This document shows positions 25,091 through 32,035 of a stretch of 60,065 bases of DNA, piece by piece. The notes beneath the pieces are model-generated. The model was given only the letters and a program-made list of their open reading frames with translations. It did not search any database and was not told the DNA's origin. Within the stretch, counting starts at the first letter, position 1. The number at the start of each line of letters is the position of its first letter. The translations under genes and the position numbers were made by a program. The stretch is from a virus, in IMG/VR virus record IMGVR_UViG_3300025120_000052, positions 1 through 60,065 of that record, one strand, 5' to 3'.

Positions 25091-25264
25091 ATGGATGGAC
25101 TTACAATTAAAGATGGTCGCTTAATAAACAACCGACCTGATGGGGAAACAGGGATTGCAATGGCCGCCCGTTTGCGCAGGAATGTTAAGCGTATGGAAAA
25201 GATTTCAATGATTGCCGATGGCATTGAAGCAGCAGAAATGCGAAAAGGAATTAGGTTGATGTAG
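25091..25264 (+). CDS. Small basic hypothetical protein
   Basis: 57 residues (MDGLTIKDGRLINNRPDGET...), helical and basic in its second half. It is the first rightward gene after the divide and is followed by a terminator. Not recognised. Confidence 0.6.
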   Translation: MDGLTIKDGRLINNRPDGETGIAMAARLRRNVKRMEKISMIADGIEAAEMRKGIRLM

Positions 25265-25294
25265 TGTCCATGCATTGATTGATTGAGAGAGGAA

Positions 25295-25327
25295 GGGGTA
25301 GCTAACAACCATAGTCTACCCCTTTCT
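25295..25327 (+). terminator. Terminator-like hairpin
   Basis: GGGGTAG (25295-25301), 14-base loop, CTACCCC (25316-25322), then TTTCTT. It lies 30 bases after the small gene and before the metalloprotease gene. Confidence 0.65.
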
Positions 25328-25431
25328 TATGCTCTCTTGTGTCGTCCTGATGTCGGTTTTGTGTCGTTCTAAAATTTGTAACTAATTGATTCTCAGTCTT
25401 CATGTCGATAATGCTTATTTTTAAATCACGT

Positions 25432-26508
25432 ATGTATTCTTTTTTAAAAAGAATACTCTCTCTCTCTCTCTCTATATGCAGCTTTAGTTTTTGTCATTCG
25501 ACAAATGCACAGGAGATATGCGCTACCGCGTACGATTCCATTGTGTACGAGTTCCCATCTTCGTTTGTTTCTCCTGAGTGGCTCGACATTCCTGTCGTAG
25601 TTCATGTATGTTACTCTGACAGTTTGGGCGGATGGTTTAGCGAGGAGTATGTTGAGGAGGCTATTGCTTCTTTGAACGCTGACATGGAGGAGGCTATGAT
25701 TTCCGTTACTCTAGTTCACGTAGGATACCAAGACTTGGAAGTGTATGGTTGGTACGATGCTTACGCATCAGGTGGTTCGTTTTGTTTTCCTTCTTATGGA
25801 ACTCAGAACAGTATTTTAGCTGTTGACCAATGGATGCCTAATTACGACCCTGACCATTTCTGCAACATCTATGTGATACCCAAGATGTGTGGCGGCATAT
25901 TAGGTTGGTCGTATGTAACGGTATCAGAAACCAATAGTCGAGACGGCATATGGTTACGTTCAGACATATTCGGATTTGACAGTACTCATCCTCGCAACAA
26001 CGAGAACAAAGTATTGACTCATGAGATGGGTCACTACTGCGGGTTGCATCATGTGTTTCAATCGGTAAGCAACTGTGGTAATGGCAACGGGATACCATGC
26101 CATGCCTATGGTGACTTTGTGTGTGACACCCCTCCTACTAAATTGCAATGGGAGTGCGACCCACCGATGTGTCCTGAGGCTTTGTATAACTATACGGCTG
26201 ACAACCACATGGACTACTATCCTGATTCATGTCGTCAACACTTTACTCCGGGACAGATAGAGCGCATGCACAATATGCTTGCTTACAACCGAGGAGGTTT
26301 ATTTGGTGGGTTGCCTATTTGTTTCTGCGATGTAAACGGTGACTATGTGGTTGGGCTTGTAGACTTATTGTCAGTTCTAAGTTGTTGGGGTCAGACGGAT
26401 TGTCCGGATGGAGACTTCAACTATAGCGGCACAGTGGACATATATGACTTAACGTACTTCTTATCTAGGTATGGCACAATTTGTGAAGGTCATTCCTTGT
26501 GGCAATAA
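25432..26508 (+). CDS. Secreted M43-type (pappalysin-like) metalloprotease with dockerin-like repeats
   Basis: 358 residues from MYSFLKRIL; an upstream in-frame ATG at 25402 is less likely because the signal peptide begins here. Signal peptide: basic start, hydrophobic core ILSLSLSICSFSFC, then STNAQ. The catalytic domain has the metzincin motif HEMGHYCGLHH (from residue 197) and the Met-turn NHMDYYPD. The C-terminus has two dockerin/EF-hand-like units: DVNGDYVVGLVDLL and DFNYSGTVDIYDL. Bacteroidota cytophagalysins have this build. In a phage it would be exported by the host and act outside the cell, on host surface proteins or matrix. The signal-peptide codons contain a (CT)9 tract. Confidence 0.85.
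   Translation: MYSFLKRILSLSLSICSFSFCHSTNAQEICATAYDSIVYEFPSSFVSPEWLDIPVVVHVCYSDSLGGWFSEEYVEEAIASLNADMEEAMISVTLVHVGYQDLEVYGWYDAYASGGSFCFPSYGTQNSILAVDQWMPNYDPDHFCNIYVIPKMCGGILGWSYVTVSETNSRDGIWLRSDIFGFDSTHPRNNENKVLTHEMGHYCGLHHVFQSVSNCGNGNGIPCHAYGDFVCDTPPTKLQWECDPPMCPEALYNYTADNHMDYYPDSCRQHFTPGQIERMHNMLAYNRGGLFGGLPICFCDVNGDYVVGLVDLLSVLSCWGQTDCPDGDFNYSGTVDIYDLTYFLSRYGTICEGHSLWQ
25456..25473 (+). repeat. (CT)9 dinucleotide tract in a signal peptide
   Basis: Nine CT units encode alternating Leu-Ser in the protease signal peptide, about 10 codons after the start. A gain or loss of one unit would shift the frame, so this is a candidate on/off slippage tract. Confidence 0.9.
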
Positions 26509-26512
26509 GTCG

Positions 26513-26520
26513 TACCTTTG
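26513..26520 (+). promoter_or_regulatory. -7 box (TACCTTTG) before groEL
   Basis: It matches TAnnTTTG, overlaps the space after the protease stop, and lies 21 bases before the GroEL start. The leader is AACCAATCAAATCTAATTCA. No clear -33 TTTG at the usual distance. Confidence 0.55.
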
Positions 26521-26541
26521 TAACCAATCAAATCTAATTCA

Positions 26542-28185
26542 ATGTTTAAAGACAACACAGGCTATATGCCTAAAGACCTACAGTTTGACGATGCAGGTCG
26601 TTCCAAATTAATCGACGGCATTACTCAGATGGCTAATGCTGTCAAGAGTACTCTCGGCCCAAGCGGACAAACGGTTCTAATTGAATCGCCTCACCACCTT
26701 CATGGCATCACGGTAACCAAGGACGGTGTTACTGTAGCTAAAGCGGTTGACCTTATTGACCCTGTCGAGAACCTTGCGGTTCGTATGATGAAAGAGGCAT
26801 CAGACCGTACAGCTTCTGAGGCAGGTGATGGAACGACTACTGCGATTGTACTTACCGAGGCTTTGGTTCGTGCGGGTTATGAAGCACTTGAGTACAAGCA
26901 TCGGGGGATTAATAAGACCAACATGCTTCGCAATGTCGTTTCGTTAACGAATGAGGTCGTTGACTACTTGCAAAAGATTAGCATGCCGTTGACTGAGAAG
27001 CGTATGCTTGATGTAGCTACCATCTCTAGTAATAACGACCCTGTCATTGGTGACATCATTTCCAAGGTCTATAAAGAAGTAGGTAAGGACGGTGTTGTAA
27101 CTGTAGAGAACAGTCAAACTAGTGACACTACGTTTGAGACTACGAAGGGTCTTAAGATTGAGAGAGGGTATACGGCTCCCTTATTTATCAATGACCAAAC
27201 TCGTGATGAGTGTATCCTTGATGACTGCCATGTATTGGTTAGTGATGCAGGCATTGACAACGTCTTGCAGATTGAGAAGATTCTGAATTACATCATCCCT
27301 TCTAATAAGAAGCTATTGATTATCGCTCCTGTATCACAACAGGTTACGAATACCTTGGCTGCGAACGTTATGAAGAACGGTCTGAAGCTATGTGTTATTG
27401 CTCCACCTAACTTTGGATATAAGCAACATGAGTTGATGCAAGACATTGCGGCTGCTGTGAATGCTACCTACTACAGTGAGAAGACGGGTGATGACCTTAG
27501 TCTTATGGAACCTACCGACCTAGGTAAGGTATCCAAGGCTGTTATCTCTCGTGGGTCTACCATCCTCCTGACGAACGAAGAAGAGTCGAGTGATAAGATT
27601 AAGGAGCGTGTAACTCAGTTGCGTGCGGCAGTAAAGAAAGAGAAGGTTAAGTTGGCTAAAGACTTTTTGCGTTCTCGTATCGCAACTCTTACAGGTGGCA
27701 TTGGTGTTATCTATGTAGGAGGACAGACAGACCTAGAACAGAAAGAACTGTATGACCGTGTAGACGATGCGGTATGCGCTGTACGGTCAGCCCTTGAGGA
27801 AGGTATCCTACCGGGAGGGGGAATGGCACTGCACAATGCATGTTTGAATGTAATTGAGAAGCACCTAGAGACTCCTGATGTCGATATGCTTGCCGCTTCT
27901 AGTATGCTGACAGTTGCTCTTAATGCTCCTCTCAATCAGATACTTGTCAATGCAGGTAAAAATTCTGATGAGGTATATCACTATGATTGGCAAAAGGGAG
28001 ATACTCCTTCCGCCACAGAAGGTTACGATGTAAAGAAGAACAAGTATGGCGACCTTATCGAGATGGGGGTTATCGACCCTATGAAGGTTACCAAGGTTGC
28101 ATTGCAGAATGCAGTTTCAGTAGCGTCTACTATTCTATCAACTAATGCCATTATTACTATGGCTCGTGAAATCGGGAAAGAATGA
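26542..28185 (+). CDS. groEL: Phage-encoded chaperonin GroEL
   Basis: 547 residues, the normal length. Nucleotide-site motifs: TLGPSG (37-42), TKDGVTVAK (59-67), AGDGTTTA (94-101), the DRVDDA stretch carrying the ATPase Asp, and the GILPGGGMAL loop. The apical domain contains hydrophobic patches (YTAPLFIND). The C-terminus lacks the GGM tail of host GroEL. It should form the folding chamber for phage proteins, perhaps the capsid or the giant cargo protein. It is followed, with stop/start overlaps, by a zinc-ribbon miniprotein and GroES. Some phages carry GroEL alone; both subunits in one phage operon is rarer. Confidence 0.95.
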   Translation: MFKDNTGYMPKDLQFDDAGRSKLIDGITQMANAVKSTLGPSGQTVLIESPHHLHGITVTKDGVTVAKAVDLIDPVENLAVRMMKEASDRTASEAGDGTTTAIVLTEALVRAGYEALEYKHRGINKTNMLRNVVSLTNEVVDYLQKISMPLTEKRMLDVATISSNNDPVIGDIISKVYKEVGKDGVVTVENSQTSDTTFETTKGLKIERGYTAPLFINDQTRDECILDDCHVLVSDAGIDNVLQIEKILNYIIPSNKKLLIIAPVSQQVTNTLAANVMKNGLKLCVIAPPNFGYKQHELMQDIAAAVNATYYSEKTGDDLSLMEPTDLGKVSKAVISRGSTILLTNEEESSDKIKERVTQLRAAVKKEKVKLAKDFLRSRIATLTGGIGVIYVGGQTDLEQKELYDRVDDAVCAVRSALEEGILPGGGMALHNACLNVIEKHLETPDVDMLAASSMLTVALNAPLNQILVNAGKNSDEVYHYDWQKGDTPSATEGYDVKKNKYGDLIEMGVIDPMKVTKVALQNAVSVASTILSTNAIITMAREIGKE

Positions 28186-28340
28186 AGTGTCCTAATTGCA
28201 GTTGTCAAATGATATGGGGTAATGACCACACCTATGAAGACTACGGTGTAGAAGGAGAAGGCATTGTAACCAACTATTCGTGTCCTACACCATCTACTGA
28301 ATGTAAAGTAGATACTGCTCTAATCTACACAGACTTATGA
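28182..28340 (+). CDS. Cysteine-rich zinc ribbon-like miniprotein between groEL and groES
   Basis: 52 residues. Starts MKCPNCSCQMIWG, with further Cys at about 34 and 41: a plausible four-Cys zinc site. Its ATG overlaps the GroEL stop and its TGA overlaps the GroES ATG, so it is translationally coupled to both. Function unknown; the position suggests a partner or regulator of the chaperonin. Confidence 0.75.
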   Translation: MKCPNCSCQMIWGNDHTYEDYGVEGEGIVTNYSCPTPSTECKVDTALIYTDL

Positions 28341-28594
28341 AGCCTATAGGAAAATACATTGCTATTGACCCGATTAAAGAAAAGGTAAAAACTTCAGGGG
28401 GGTTGATACTATCATCTGATGACGTACAAGACTTTCGATACAGAAAGGGGGTAGTCATTAAAGTCGGTACAGAGGTAAACAGCATCAAAGATGGTGATAC
28501 CATCTTCTATGACAAAGGTGCGGGTCATACTATGATGCTTGACGAAACAGTTGTTACTCTGATTCGGGAGCCTGACGTTGTTGTTGTCGTGTAG
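28337..28594 (+). CDS. groES: Phage-encoded co-chaperonin GroES
   Basis: 85 residues, slightly shorter than host GroES (about 95). MKPIGKYIAIDPIKEK is the first strand; KVKTSGGLILSS is the mobile loop that binds GroEL; KGVVIKVG and IKDGDTIFYDKGAG are the barrel strands. It would cap the GroEL chamber encoded in the same operon. The 3' end overlaps a convergent gene by 41 bases. Confidence 0.9.
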   Translation: MKPIGKYIAIDPIKEKVKTSGGLILSSDDVQDFRYRKGVVIKVGTEVNSIKDGDTIFYDKGAGHTMMLDETVVTLIREPDVVVVV

Positions 28595-29000
28595 CCGCGT
28601 TCATGTCTTCTATCATCCTACGATACACCTTATCGGAATAGGAGACATTCTTTGCAAATAGAGGATTAGAATTTTGAGTGGTGGGGATTTCCTCGCCACT
28701 CAATTTTTTGTAGATAGAATTTACACATCGTCTTCCTTTGTACGATAATTCGTACAATGCTTTTCGGTTTCCACTGCGTTTACGGAAGACGGTTATCCAA
28801 TCATCTTTTAGTAAACGATTGAACCTATTGACATCCCAACTAAGGAGTTTATCAAACTCTTTGAATTTGTCTTTACTAAAGTATCCTTCGCTGTAAAGAA
28901 AGAGCAAGACATCAAGGTCGGCTTGGCTTAATCCGTACTTAGCTTTGACAAAGTATCTTATTACTCGCCAAAACTTTAGGTAGTCGTTAGGTCGATTCAA
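28554..29000 (-). CDS. Winged-helix (MarR-like) DNA-binding protein
   Basis: 148 residues. LSQADLDVLLFLYSEGYFSKDKF and the following helices with RFNRLLKDDWITVFRK form a winged helix-turn-helix; GNRKALYELSYKGRRCV is the wing. The C-terminus is Gln/Arg-rich and probably disordered. It is the only minus-strand gene in the rightward half and faces the basic-protein operon across a palindromic promoter region (29018-29033). A regulator of late genes, and of itself, is a fair guess. Confidence 0.72.
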   Translation of the reverse strand: MNRPNDYLKFWRVIRYFVKAKYGLSQADLDVLLFLYSEGYFSKDKFKEFDKLLSWDVNRFNRLLKDDWITVFRKRSGNRKALYELSYKGRRCVNSIYKKLSGEEIPTTQNSNPLFAKNVSYSDKVYRRMIEDMNAATRQQQRQAPESE

Positions 29001-29017
29001 GTGGATTTTTTTTGCTG

Positions 29018-29033
29018 TAACTTTACAAAGTTA
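29018..29033. promoter_or_regulatory. Divergent palindromic promoter/operator
   Basis: TAACTTT-AC-AAAGTTA is a 7-base inverted repeat. Each arm is also a -7 box (TAACTTTA rightward, TAACTTTG leftward), placed between the winged-helix gene (start 29000) and the basic-protein gene (start 29045). A protein dimer bound here would block both promoters. Confidence 0.6.
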
Positions 29034-29044
29034 AACGTATTACT

Positions 29045-29260
29045 ATGGCTGAAGAGAAAGAAGAGAAAAAGTCCTTGGAGCAACAGTTCACTGACATTAG
29101 TGATGCAGCAGCTAAGAGACGTGCAGAGCGTCGTGCAGCTAGGACTAAGATGAGGAGTGAGAAAGCAAAGAAGCGTCGTGCCAAGCGCAAGACAGCTTCA
29201 GCGGGAAACAGCATATCAGGGCTGCGTGGGATGCGAGGATTTTATGGCTCTAAACAATAA
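29045..29260 (+). CDS. Very basic small protein
   Basis: 71 residues, mostly Lys/Arg/Ala/Glu helix (AKRRAERRAARTKMRSEKAK), with a Gly-rich end. Probably binds DNA or RNA. First of seven consecutive small basic proteins. Confidence 0.68.
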   Translation: MAEEKEEKKSLEQQFTDISDAAAKRRAERRAARTKMRSEKAKKRRAKRKTASAGNSISGLRGMRGFYGSKQ

Positions 29261-29265
29261 TAGTC

Positions 29266-29421
29266 ATGGCTAGTAAAGGACGCACAAAAGGAAATAAAAT
29301 TTGTCCCGCAGGAATAGCATGGGCAAAACGAACGTTTGACCGCTACCCATCTGCTTATGCTAACATGGCAGCAAGCAAGTATTGCAAAGACCCTAACTAC
29401 GCAAAAAAATCAAAGAAGTAA
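29266..29421 (+). CDS. Small basic protein, KxxCPAG...YPSAYANMAASKYC type
   Basis: 51 residues: MASKGRTKGNKICPAGIAWA, then FDRYPSAYANMAASKYCKDP. This motif recurs in tiny proteins of many aquatic phages and of large eukaryotic viruses (DUF5872-like); two Cys and Lys-rich ends suggest a nucleic acid-binding role in the virion. Its stop overlaps the next ATG. Confidence 0.75.
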   Translation: MASKGRTKGNKICPAGIAWAKRTFDRYPSAYANMAASKYCKDPNYAKKSKK

Positions 29422-29540
29422 TGGACAAGGCAAAACTCCGAACCATATCAGCAGAACTTAAAAAAGCGTCTGCTATGCATAAAGGTCAAGCTGCAAAGAT
29501 TGACAAGATGTTGAAATCAATGAATCCCAAAAAAAAATAA
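29421..29540 (+). CDS. Very small basic protein
   Basis: 39 residues (MDKAKLRTISAELKKASAMH...), an amphipathic Lys-rich helix. Its start overlaps the previous stop (TAATG), and it lies in the string of tiny basic genes. Confidence 0.58.
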   Translation: MDKAKLRTISAELKKASAMHKGQAAKIDKMLKSMNPKKK

Positions 29541-29542
29541 TC

Positions 29543-29695
29543 ATGCCTACAGTAACTAGTAAAGCAGGAAAGCGTGTGTTCCCATACAACGCAGTTGGAA
29601 AGGCTCAAGCAGACTCTTTCGCTAAAATGAACAAGGGTAAAGTCAAAAACAATCCCGGCTATGGGATGGAAAAGAAGATGAAGTCCTCTTACTGA
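29543..29695 (+). CDS. Small basic protein
   Basis: 50 residues (MPTVTSKAGKRVFPYNAVGK...), ending KKMKSSY. Its stop TGA overlaps the next ATG (TGATG at 29693-29697). Short peptides of this look are common beside the previous family in phage genomes. Confidence 0.65.
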   Translation: MPTVTSKAGKRVFPYNAVGKAQADSFAKMNKGKVKNNPGYGMEKKMKSSY

Positions 29696-29934
29696 TGGGA
29701 GAGTTAAAGAAGTGGCGAGATGAAAAGTGGGTGCGAATTGGCACTGACGGTTCTATTAAAGGTGCTTGCGGAACTAGCAAGAACAAGAAGAATCCTGACC
29801 GCTGTCTTCCTTTAGCTAAAGCAAAGAGCATGAGTAAAGCTGAGCGTGCAGCTACGGCTCGACGTAAAAAGAAGAAGGGGGGGACTAAAAAGCAATTTGT
29901 TTCGAACACTGCTGCAGGCAGAGTAAGTAGATAG
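29695..29934 (+). CDS. Small basic protein, DUF6321-like
   Basis: 79 residues. WVRIGTDGSIKGACG, then RCLPLAKAKSMSKAERAATARRKKK: a pattern I recognise from tiny proteins of phages and large algal viruses. The C-terminal half is almost entirely basic, so it probably binds DNA. Confidence 0.72.
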   Translation: MGELKKWRDEKWVRIGTDGSIKGACGTSKNKKNPDRCLPLAKAKSMSKAERAATARRKKKKGGTKKQFVSNTAAGRVSR

Positions 29935-29936
29935 AC

Positions 29937-30227
29937 ATGGCCGACAAGAGCAAGATGAAATGCAACGTGGTCACTCGAAGTGACAGAGCGGGCAAAAAGA
30001 AAATGGTTAAGGCTTGCTCTAACGGCAAAGAGAAGTTGATTCACTTTGGTGCGAAGGGCTATGGTCACAACTATTCTGCTGCTGCACGCAAGTCATTTCG
30101 TGCACGACACAAGTGCGGAACTGCAACGAATAAAATGAGTGCTCGCTATTGGGCATGCAAAAAATTATGGGGCGGCCCCGGAAAGTCCACGGCCTCTTCG
30201 CCAAAAAAGCGACAAGGAAAATATTAG
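29937..30227 (+). CDS. Small basic Cys-containing protein (DUF5754-like)
   Basis: 96 residues. KLIHFGAKGYGHNYSAAARK followed by SFRARHKCGTATNKMSARYW and CKKLW. The same family is found in large eukaryotic viruses and aquatic phages. Basic throughout; probably packaged with or bound to the genome. Confidence 0.75.
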   Translation: MADKSKMKCNVVTRSDRAGKKKMVKACSNGKEKLIHFGAKGYGHNYSAAARKSFRARHKCGTATNKMSARYWACKKLWGGPGKSTASSPKKRQGKY

Positions 30228-30235
30228 TATCTTTG
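30228..30235 (+). promoter_or_regulatory. -7 box (TATCTTTG)
   Basis: Perfect -7 box 19 bases before the start at 30255, in the gap after the gene ending at 30227. No clear -33 element. Confidence 0.5.
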
Positions 30236-30254
30236 AAGCATTAATACTCTTATC

Positions 30255-30458
30255 ATGAAAAAGCAAGGATACAATTCTCGCCTAGACGAATCTCTTGGAG
30301 CGCGTAACGGAAAGAAGTCACAGTCTATGAAATCCCGTCGGGACGAATCTAAGGCTATGGCTAAGAAGATGGACGGCCATGCGTATGGTGCAGACCACTC
30401 TATGAAGTATTACCCTAAGAGCGTGAAAGGACATTTGGGTGGCCTCATCCGAAAGTAA
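30255..30458 (+). CDS. Small basic protein
   Basis: 67 residues (MKKQGYNSRLDESLGARNGK, then MKSRRDESKAMAKKMDGHAYG, ending GHLGGLIRK). Two SRxDES motifs, at residues 8-13 and 33-37. Unknown function, same string of tiny proteins. Confidence 0.68.
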   Translation: MKKQGYNSRLDESLGARNGKKSQSMKSRRDESKAMAKKMDGHAYGADHSMKYYPKSVKGHLGGLIRK

Positions 30459-30462
30459 TAAC

Positions 30463-30615
30463 ATGAAGTCAAAAGGATTAGGCGATACCATTGAAAAGGT
30501 AACTAGGGTTACGGGCATTAAGCGCGTAGTAGATACCGTTTCTAAGGCTACAGGAAAAGACTGTGGTTGTGGAGAGCGTCGTGATTCTTTAAATCGCAAA
30601 TTCCCGTATAGCTAA
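30463..30615 (+). CDS. Small protein with a CGCGERR motif
   Basis: 50 residues: MKSKGLGDTIEKVTRVTGIK, VVDTVSKATGKDCGCGERRD, ending FPYS. This short family is widespread in phages of Bacteroidota; the CGCGERR core could bind a metal. Its stop overlaps the next ATG (30615). Confidence 0.75.
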   Translation: MKSKGLGDTIEKVTRVTGIKRVVDTVSKATGKDCGCGERRDSLNRKFPYS

Positions 30616-31178
30616 TGGCTACTATTCCAAACGACCAAAAGTTCCACACTATCGCTTCTGATGTGGACACGACTAATCGAGGCTCTGCAACTGCAAACGC
30701 TGACCGTCGTACATATACAATGCAAGACATTGCCGATACTGTAAGTGGTGGTAGTGGAGGTGCTGTTGATTCTATTGTAGCGGGTAACAATACTAGCATT
30801 TCCCCTGTTGGAGGAACGGGTAACGTTACCATAAATGCAGATATTGGTGGCAGTGGAACTCTTAACCAATTCGCTCTTTTCACTGCTAGTGGCACTATAG
30901 GAAACTCCCTTTTGTCTGCAAGCACATCGGGAGGTCTTAATTTTATTACTGCAGGAAGCGGTTCCGCTCCTGTTAGTCTTTTGTTTCCAACAGCGTCTAA
31001 TATTATATTTCAAACTCAGGGTTCTGCTCCTACTAGTGGGTCTACCGCAGGAAGCGCAGGTCAGATGGTTTTATATCACGGAGACGAGACTGACGCTGAT
31101 AACGGTATTTATGTGTGCGTAGTTGCGGGTGTGGCAGGTTCGGCTAAGTGGACTAAGTCGGCATTAACAAACGTCTAA
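30615..31178 (+). CDS. Virion appendage or fibre-like protein
   Basis: 187 residues, Gly/Ser/Thr-rich beta pattern with a NTSISPVGGTGNVTINADIG segment typical of phage fibre repeats, ending NGIYVCVVAGVAGSAKWTKS, the usual form of a short fibre C-terminus. First gene of the fibre cluster. Confidence 0.65.
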   Translation: MATIPNDQKFHTIASDVDTTNRGSATANADRRTYTMQDIADTVSGGSGGAVDSIVAGNNTSISPVGGTGNVTINADIGGSGTLNQFALFTASGTIGNSLLSASTSGGLNFITAGSGSAPVSLLFPTASNIIFQTQGSAPTSGSTAGSAGQMVLYHGDETDADNGIYVCVVAGVAGSAKWTKSALTNV

Positions 31179-31184
31179 GAAACT

Positions 31185-31892
31185 ATGGCATATCAAAAAT
31201 TACAACCCACTCAGGCCGTAGCTGTTAGCCTCTCTGATACAATCAATGTTATTAGTCCTAGTCAGCCTGCTATCGCTAGTGGAGTATCTGACAAGACTAT
31301 CACGAATAACGCTCGTGACCTTTCGGTAGCTACGCTTTCCTTTACAGGCAATCCTACTACCATTACGGCTAGTAAATTGACTGACGATACTGCTGATTTT
31401 TCTAGCGTTGTAGTGGGTAACACCGTTATTAATCAGTCAGGAGACACTACTCATGTTACTGCAGTTGATAGTTCCACTACGTTGAGTTTGGCAGATAACA
31501 TCTTCAGTGATGTGGCTGACGTATATGAAATCTATACGGGCGGCTTCCTCGGTGTGGTAAGCGTTGATGACGTAGTATGGAATTACACTGACAACACTTT
31601 TACTGCGGTAGCTGCCGTTTATTCAGCGGAGTTGGAGTTGGACTCTAACATTGTTGCGGTAGGAGAAGACTTTAGGATTTACGGAACGGTAGGCCAAGCC
31701 AACTCTAATACAGAGCCTTTTGTTTTATATGTAGGCGACGGGGCTGCTGCGGCTAACAACGTTAAAGTTCTTACTGCTGCGGGCAATGAGGTTGTGTTTA
31801 AGAATGTCCCTAAGGGAGACTACATTCCTGTTCAATGCTTGCGTGTTTTCGCTACGGGAACTAACGCTACCGACCTTGTCGCACTATGGTAA
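31185..31892 (+). CDS. Structural protein, beta-rich
   Basis: 235 residues, almost free of charged clusters, many Thr/Ala/Val; the C-terminal 70 (PFVLYVGDGAAAANNVKVLT...) looks like a compact beta-sandwich. Probably a head decoration or fibre protein; not recognised further. Confidence 0.6.
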   Translation: MAYQKLQPTQAVAVSLSDTINVISPSQPAIASGVSDKTITNNARDLSVATLSFTGNPTTITASKLTDDTADFSSVVVGNTVINQSGDTTHVTAVDSSTTLSLADNIFSDVADVYEIYTGGFLGVVSVDDVVWNYTDNTFTAVAAVYSAELELDSNIVAVGEDFRIYGTVGQANSNTEPFVLYVGDGAAAANNVKVLTAAGNEVVFKNVPKGDYIPVQCLRVFATGTNATDLVALW

Positions 31893-31976
31893 TTTCTATT
31901 TCCATTTTAGTATGAGCAAGTCTTCCCGATGGACGAGCACGTGTACGGTAAATGCAAATATTACCTACACAGTAAC

Positions 31977-31992
31977 GAGAGTTTAAACTCTC
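31977..31992. repeat. Dispersed palindrome, copy 12 (GAGAGTTTAAACTCTC)
   Basis: Perfect copy with an extra C-G pair, in the gap 31893-32035, upstream of the -7 box at 32024. That gap also has a 24-codon frame (31912-31986) ending in the palindrome, which I do not count as a gene. Confidence 0.92.
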
Positions 31993-32023
31993 GTTTCTCA
32001 AAAAACGGCTATAGATTATCTCT

Positions 32024-32031
32024 TATCTTTG
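32024..32031 (+). promoter_or_regulatory. -7 box (TATCTTTG) almost touching a start codon
   Basis: Perfect -7 box ending 4 bases before the ATG at 32036. If it is used, transcription would start at or very near the ATG, giving a leaderless mRNA. No good -33 box is visible. Confidence 0.45.
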
Positions 32032-32035
32032 GGGT

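Noticed and set aside
31912-31986. 24-codon frame MSKSSRWTSTC... before the palindrome at 31977
   Set aside because: Very short, no promoter or coupling to neighbours, ends inside the palindrome; not counted as a gene.
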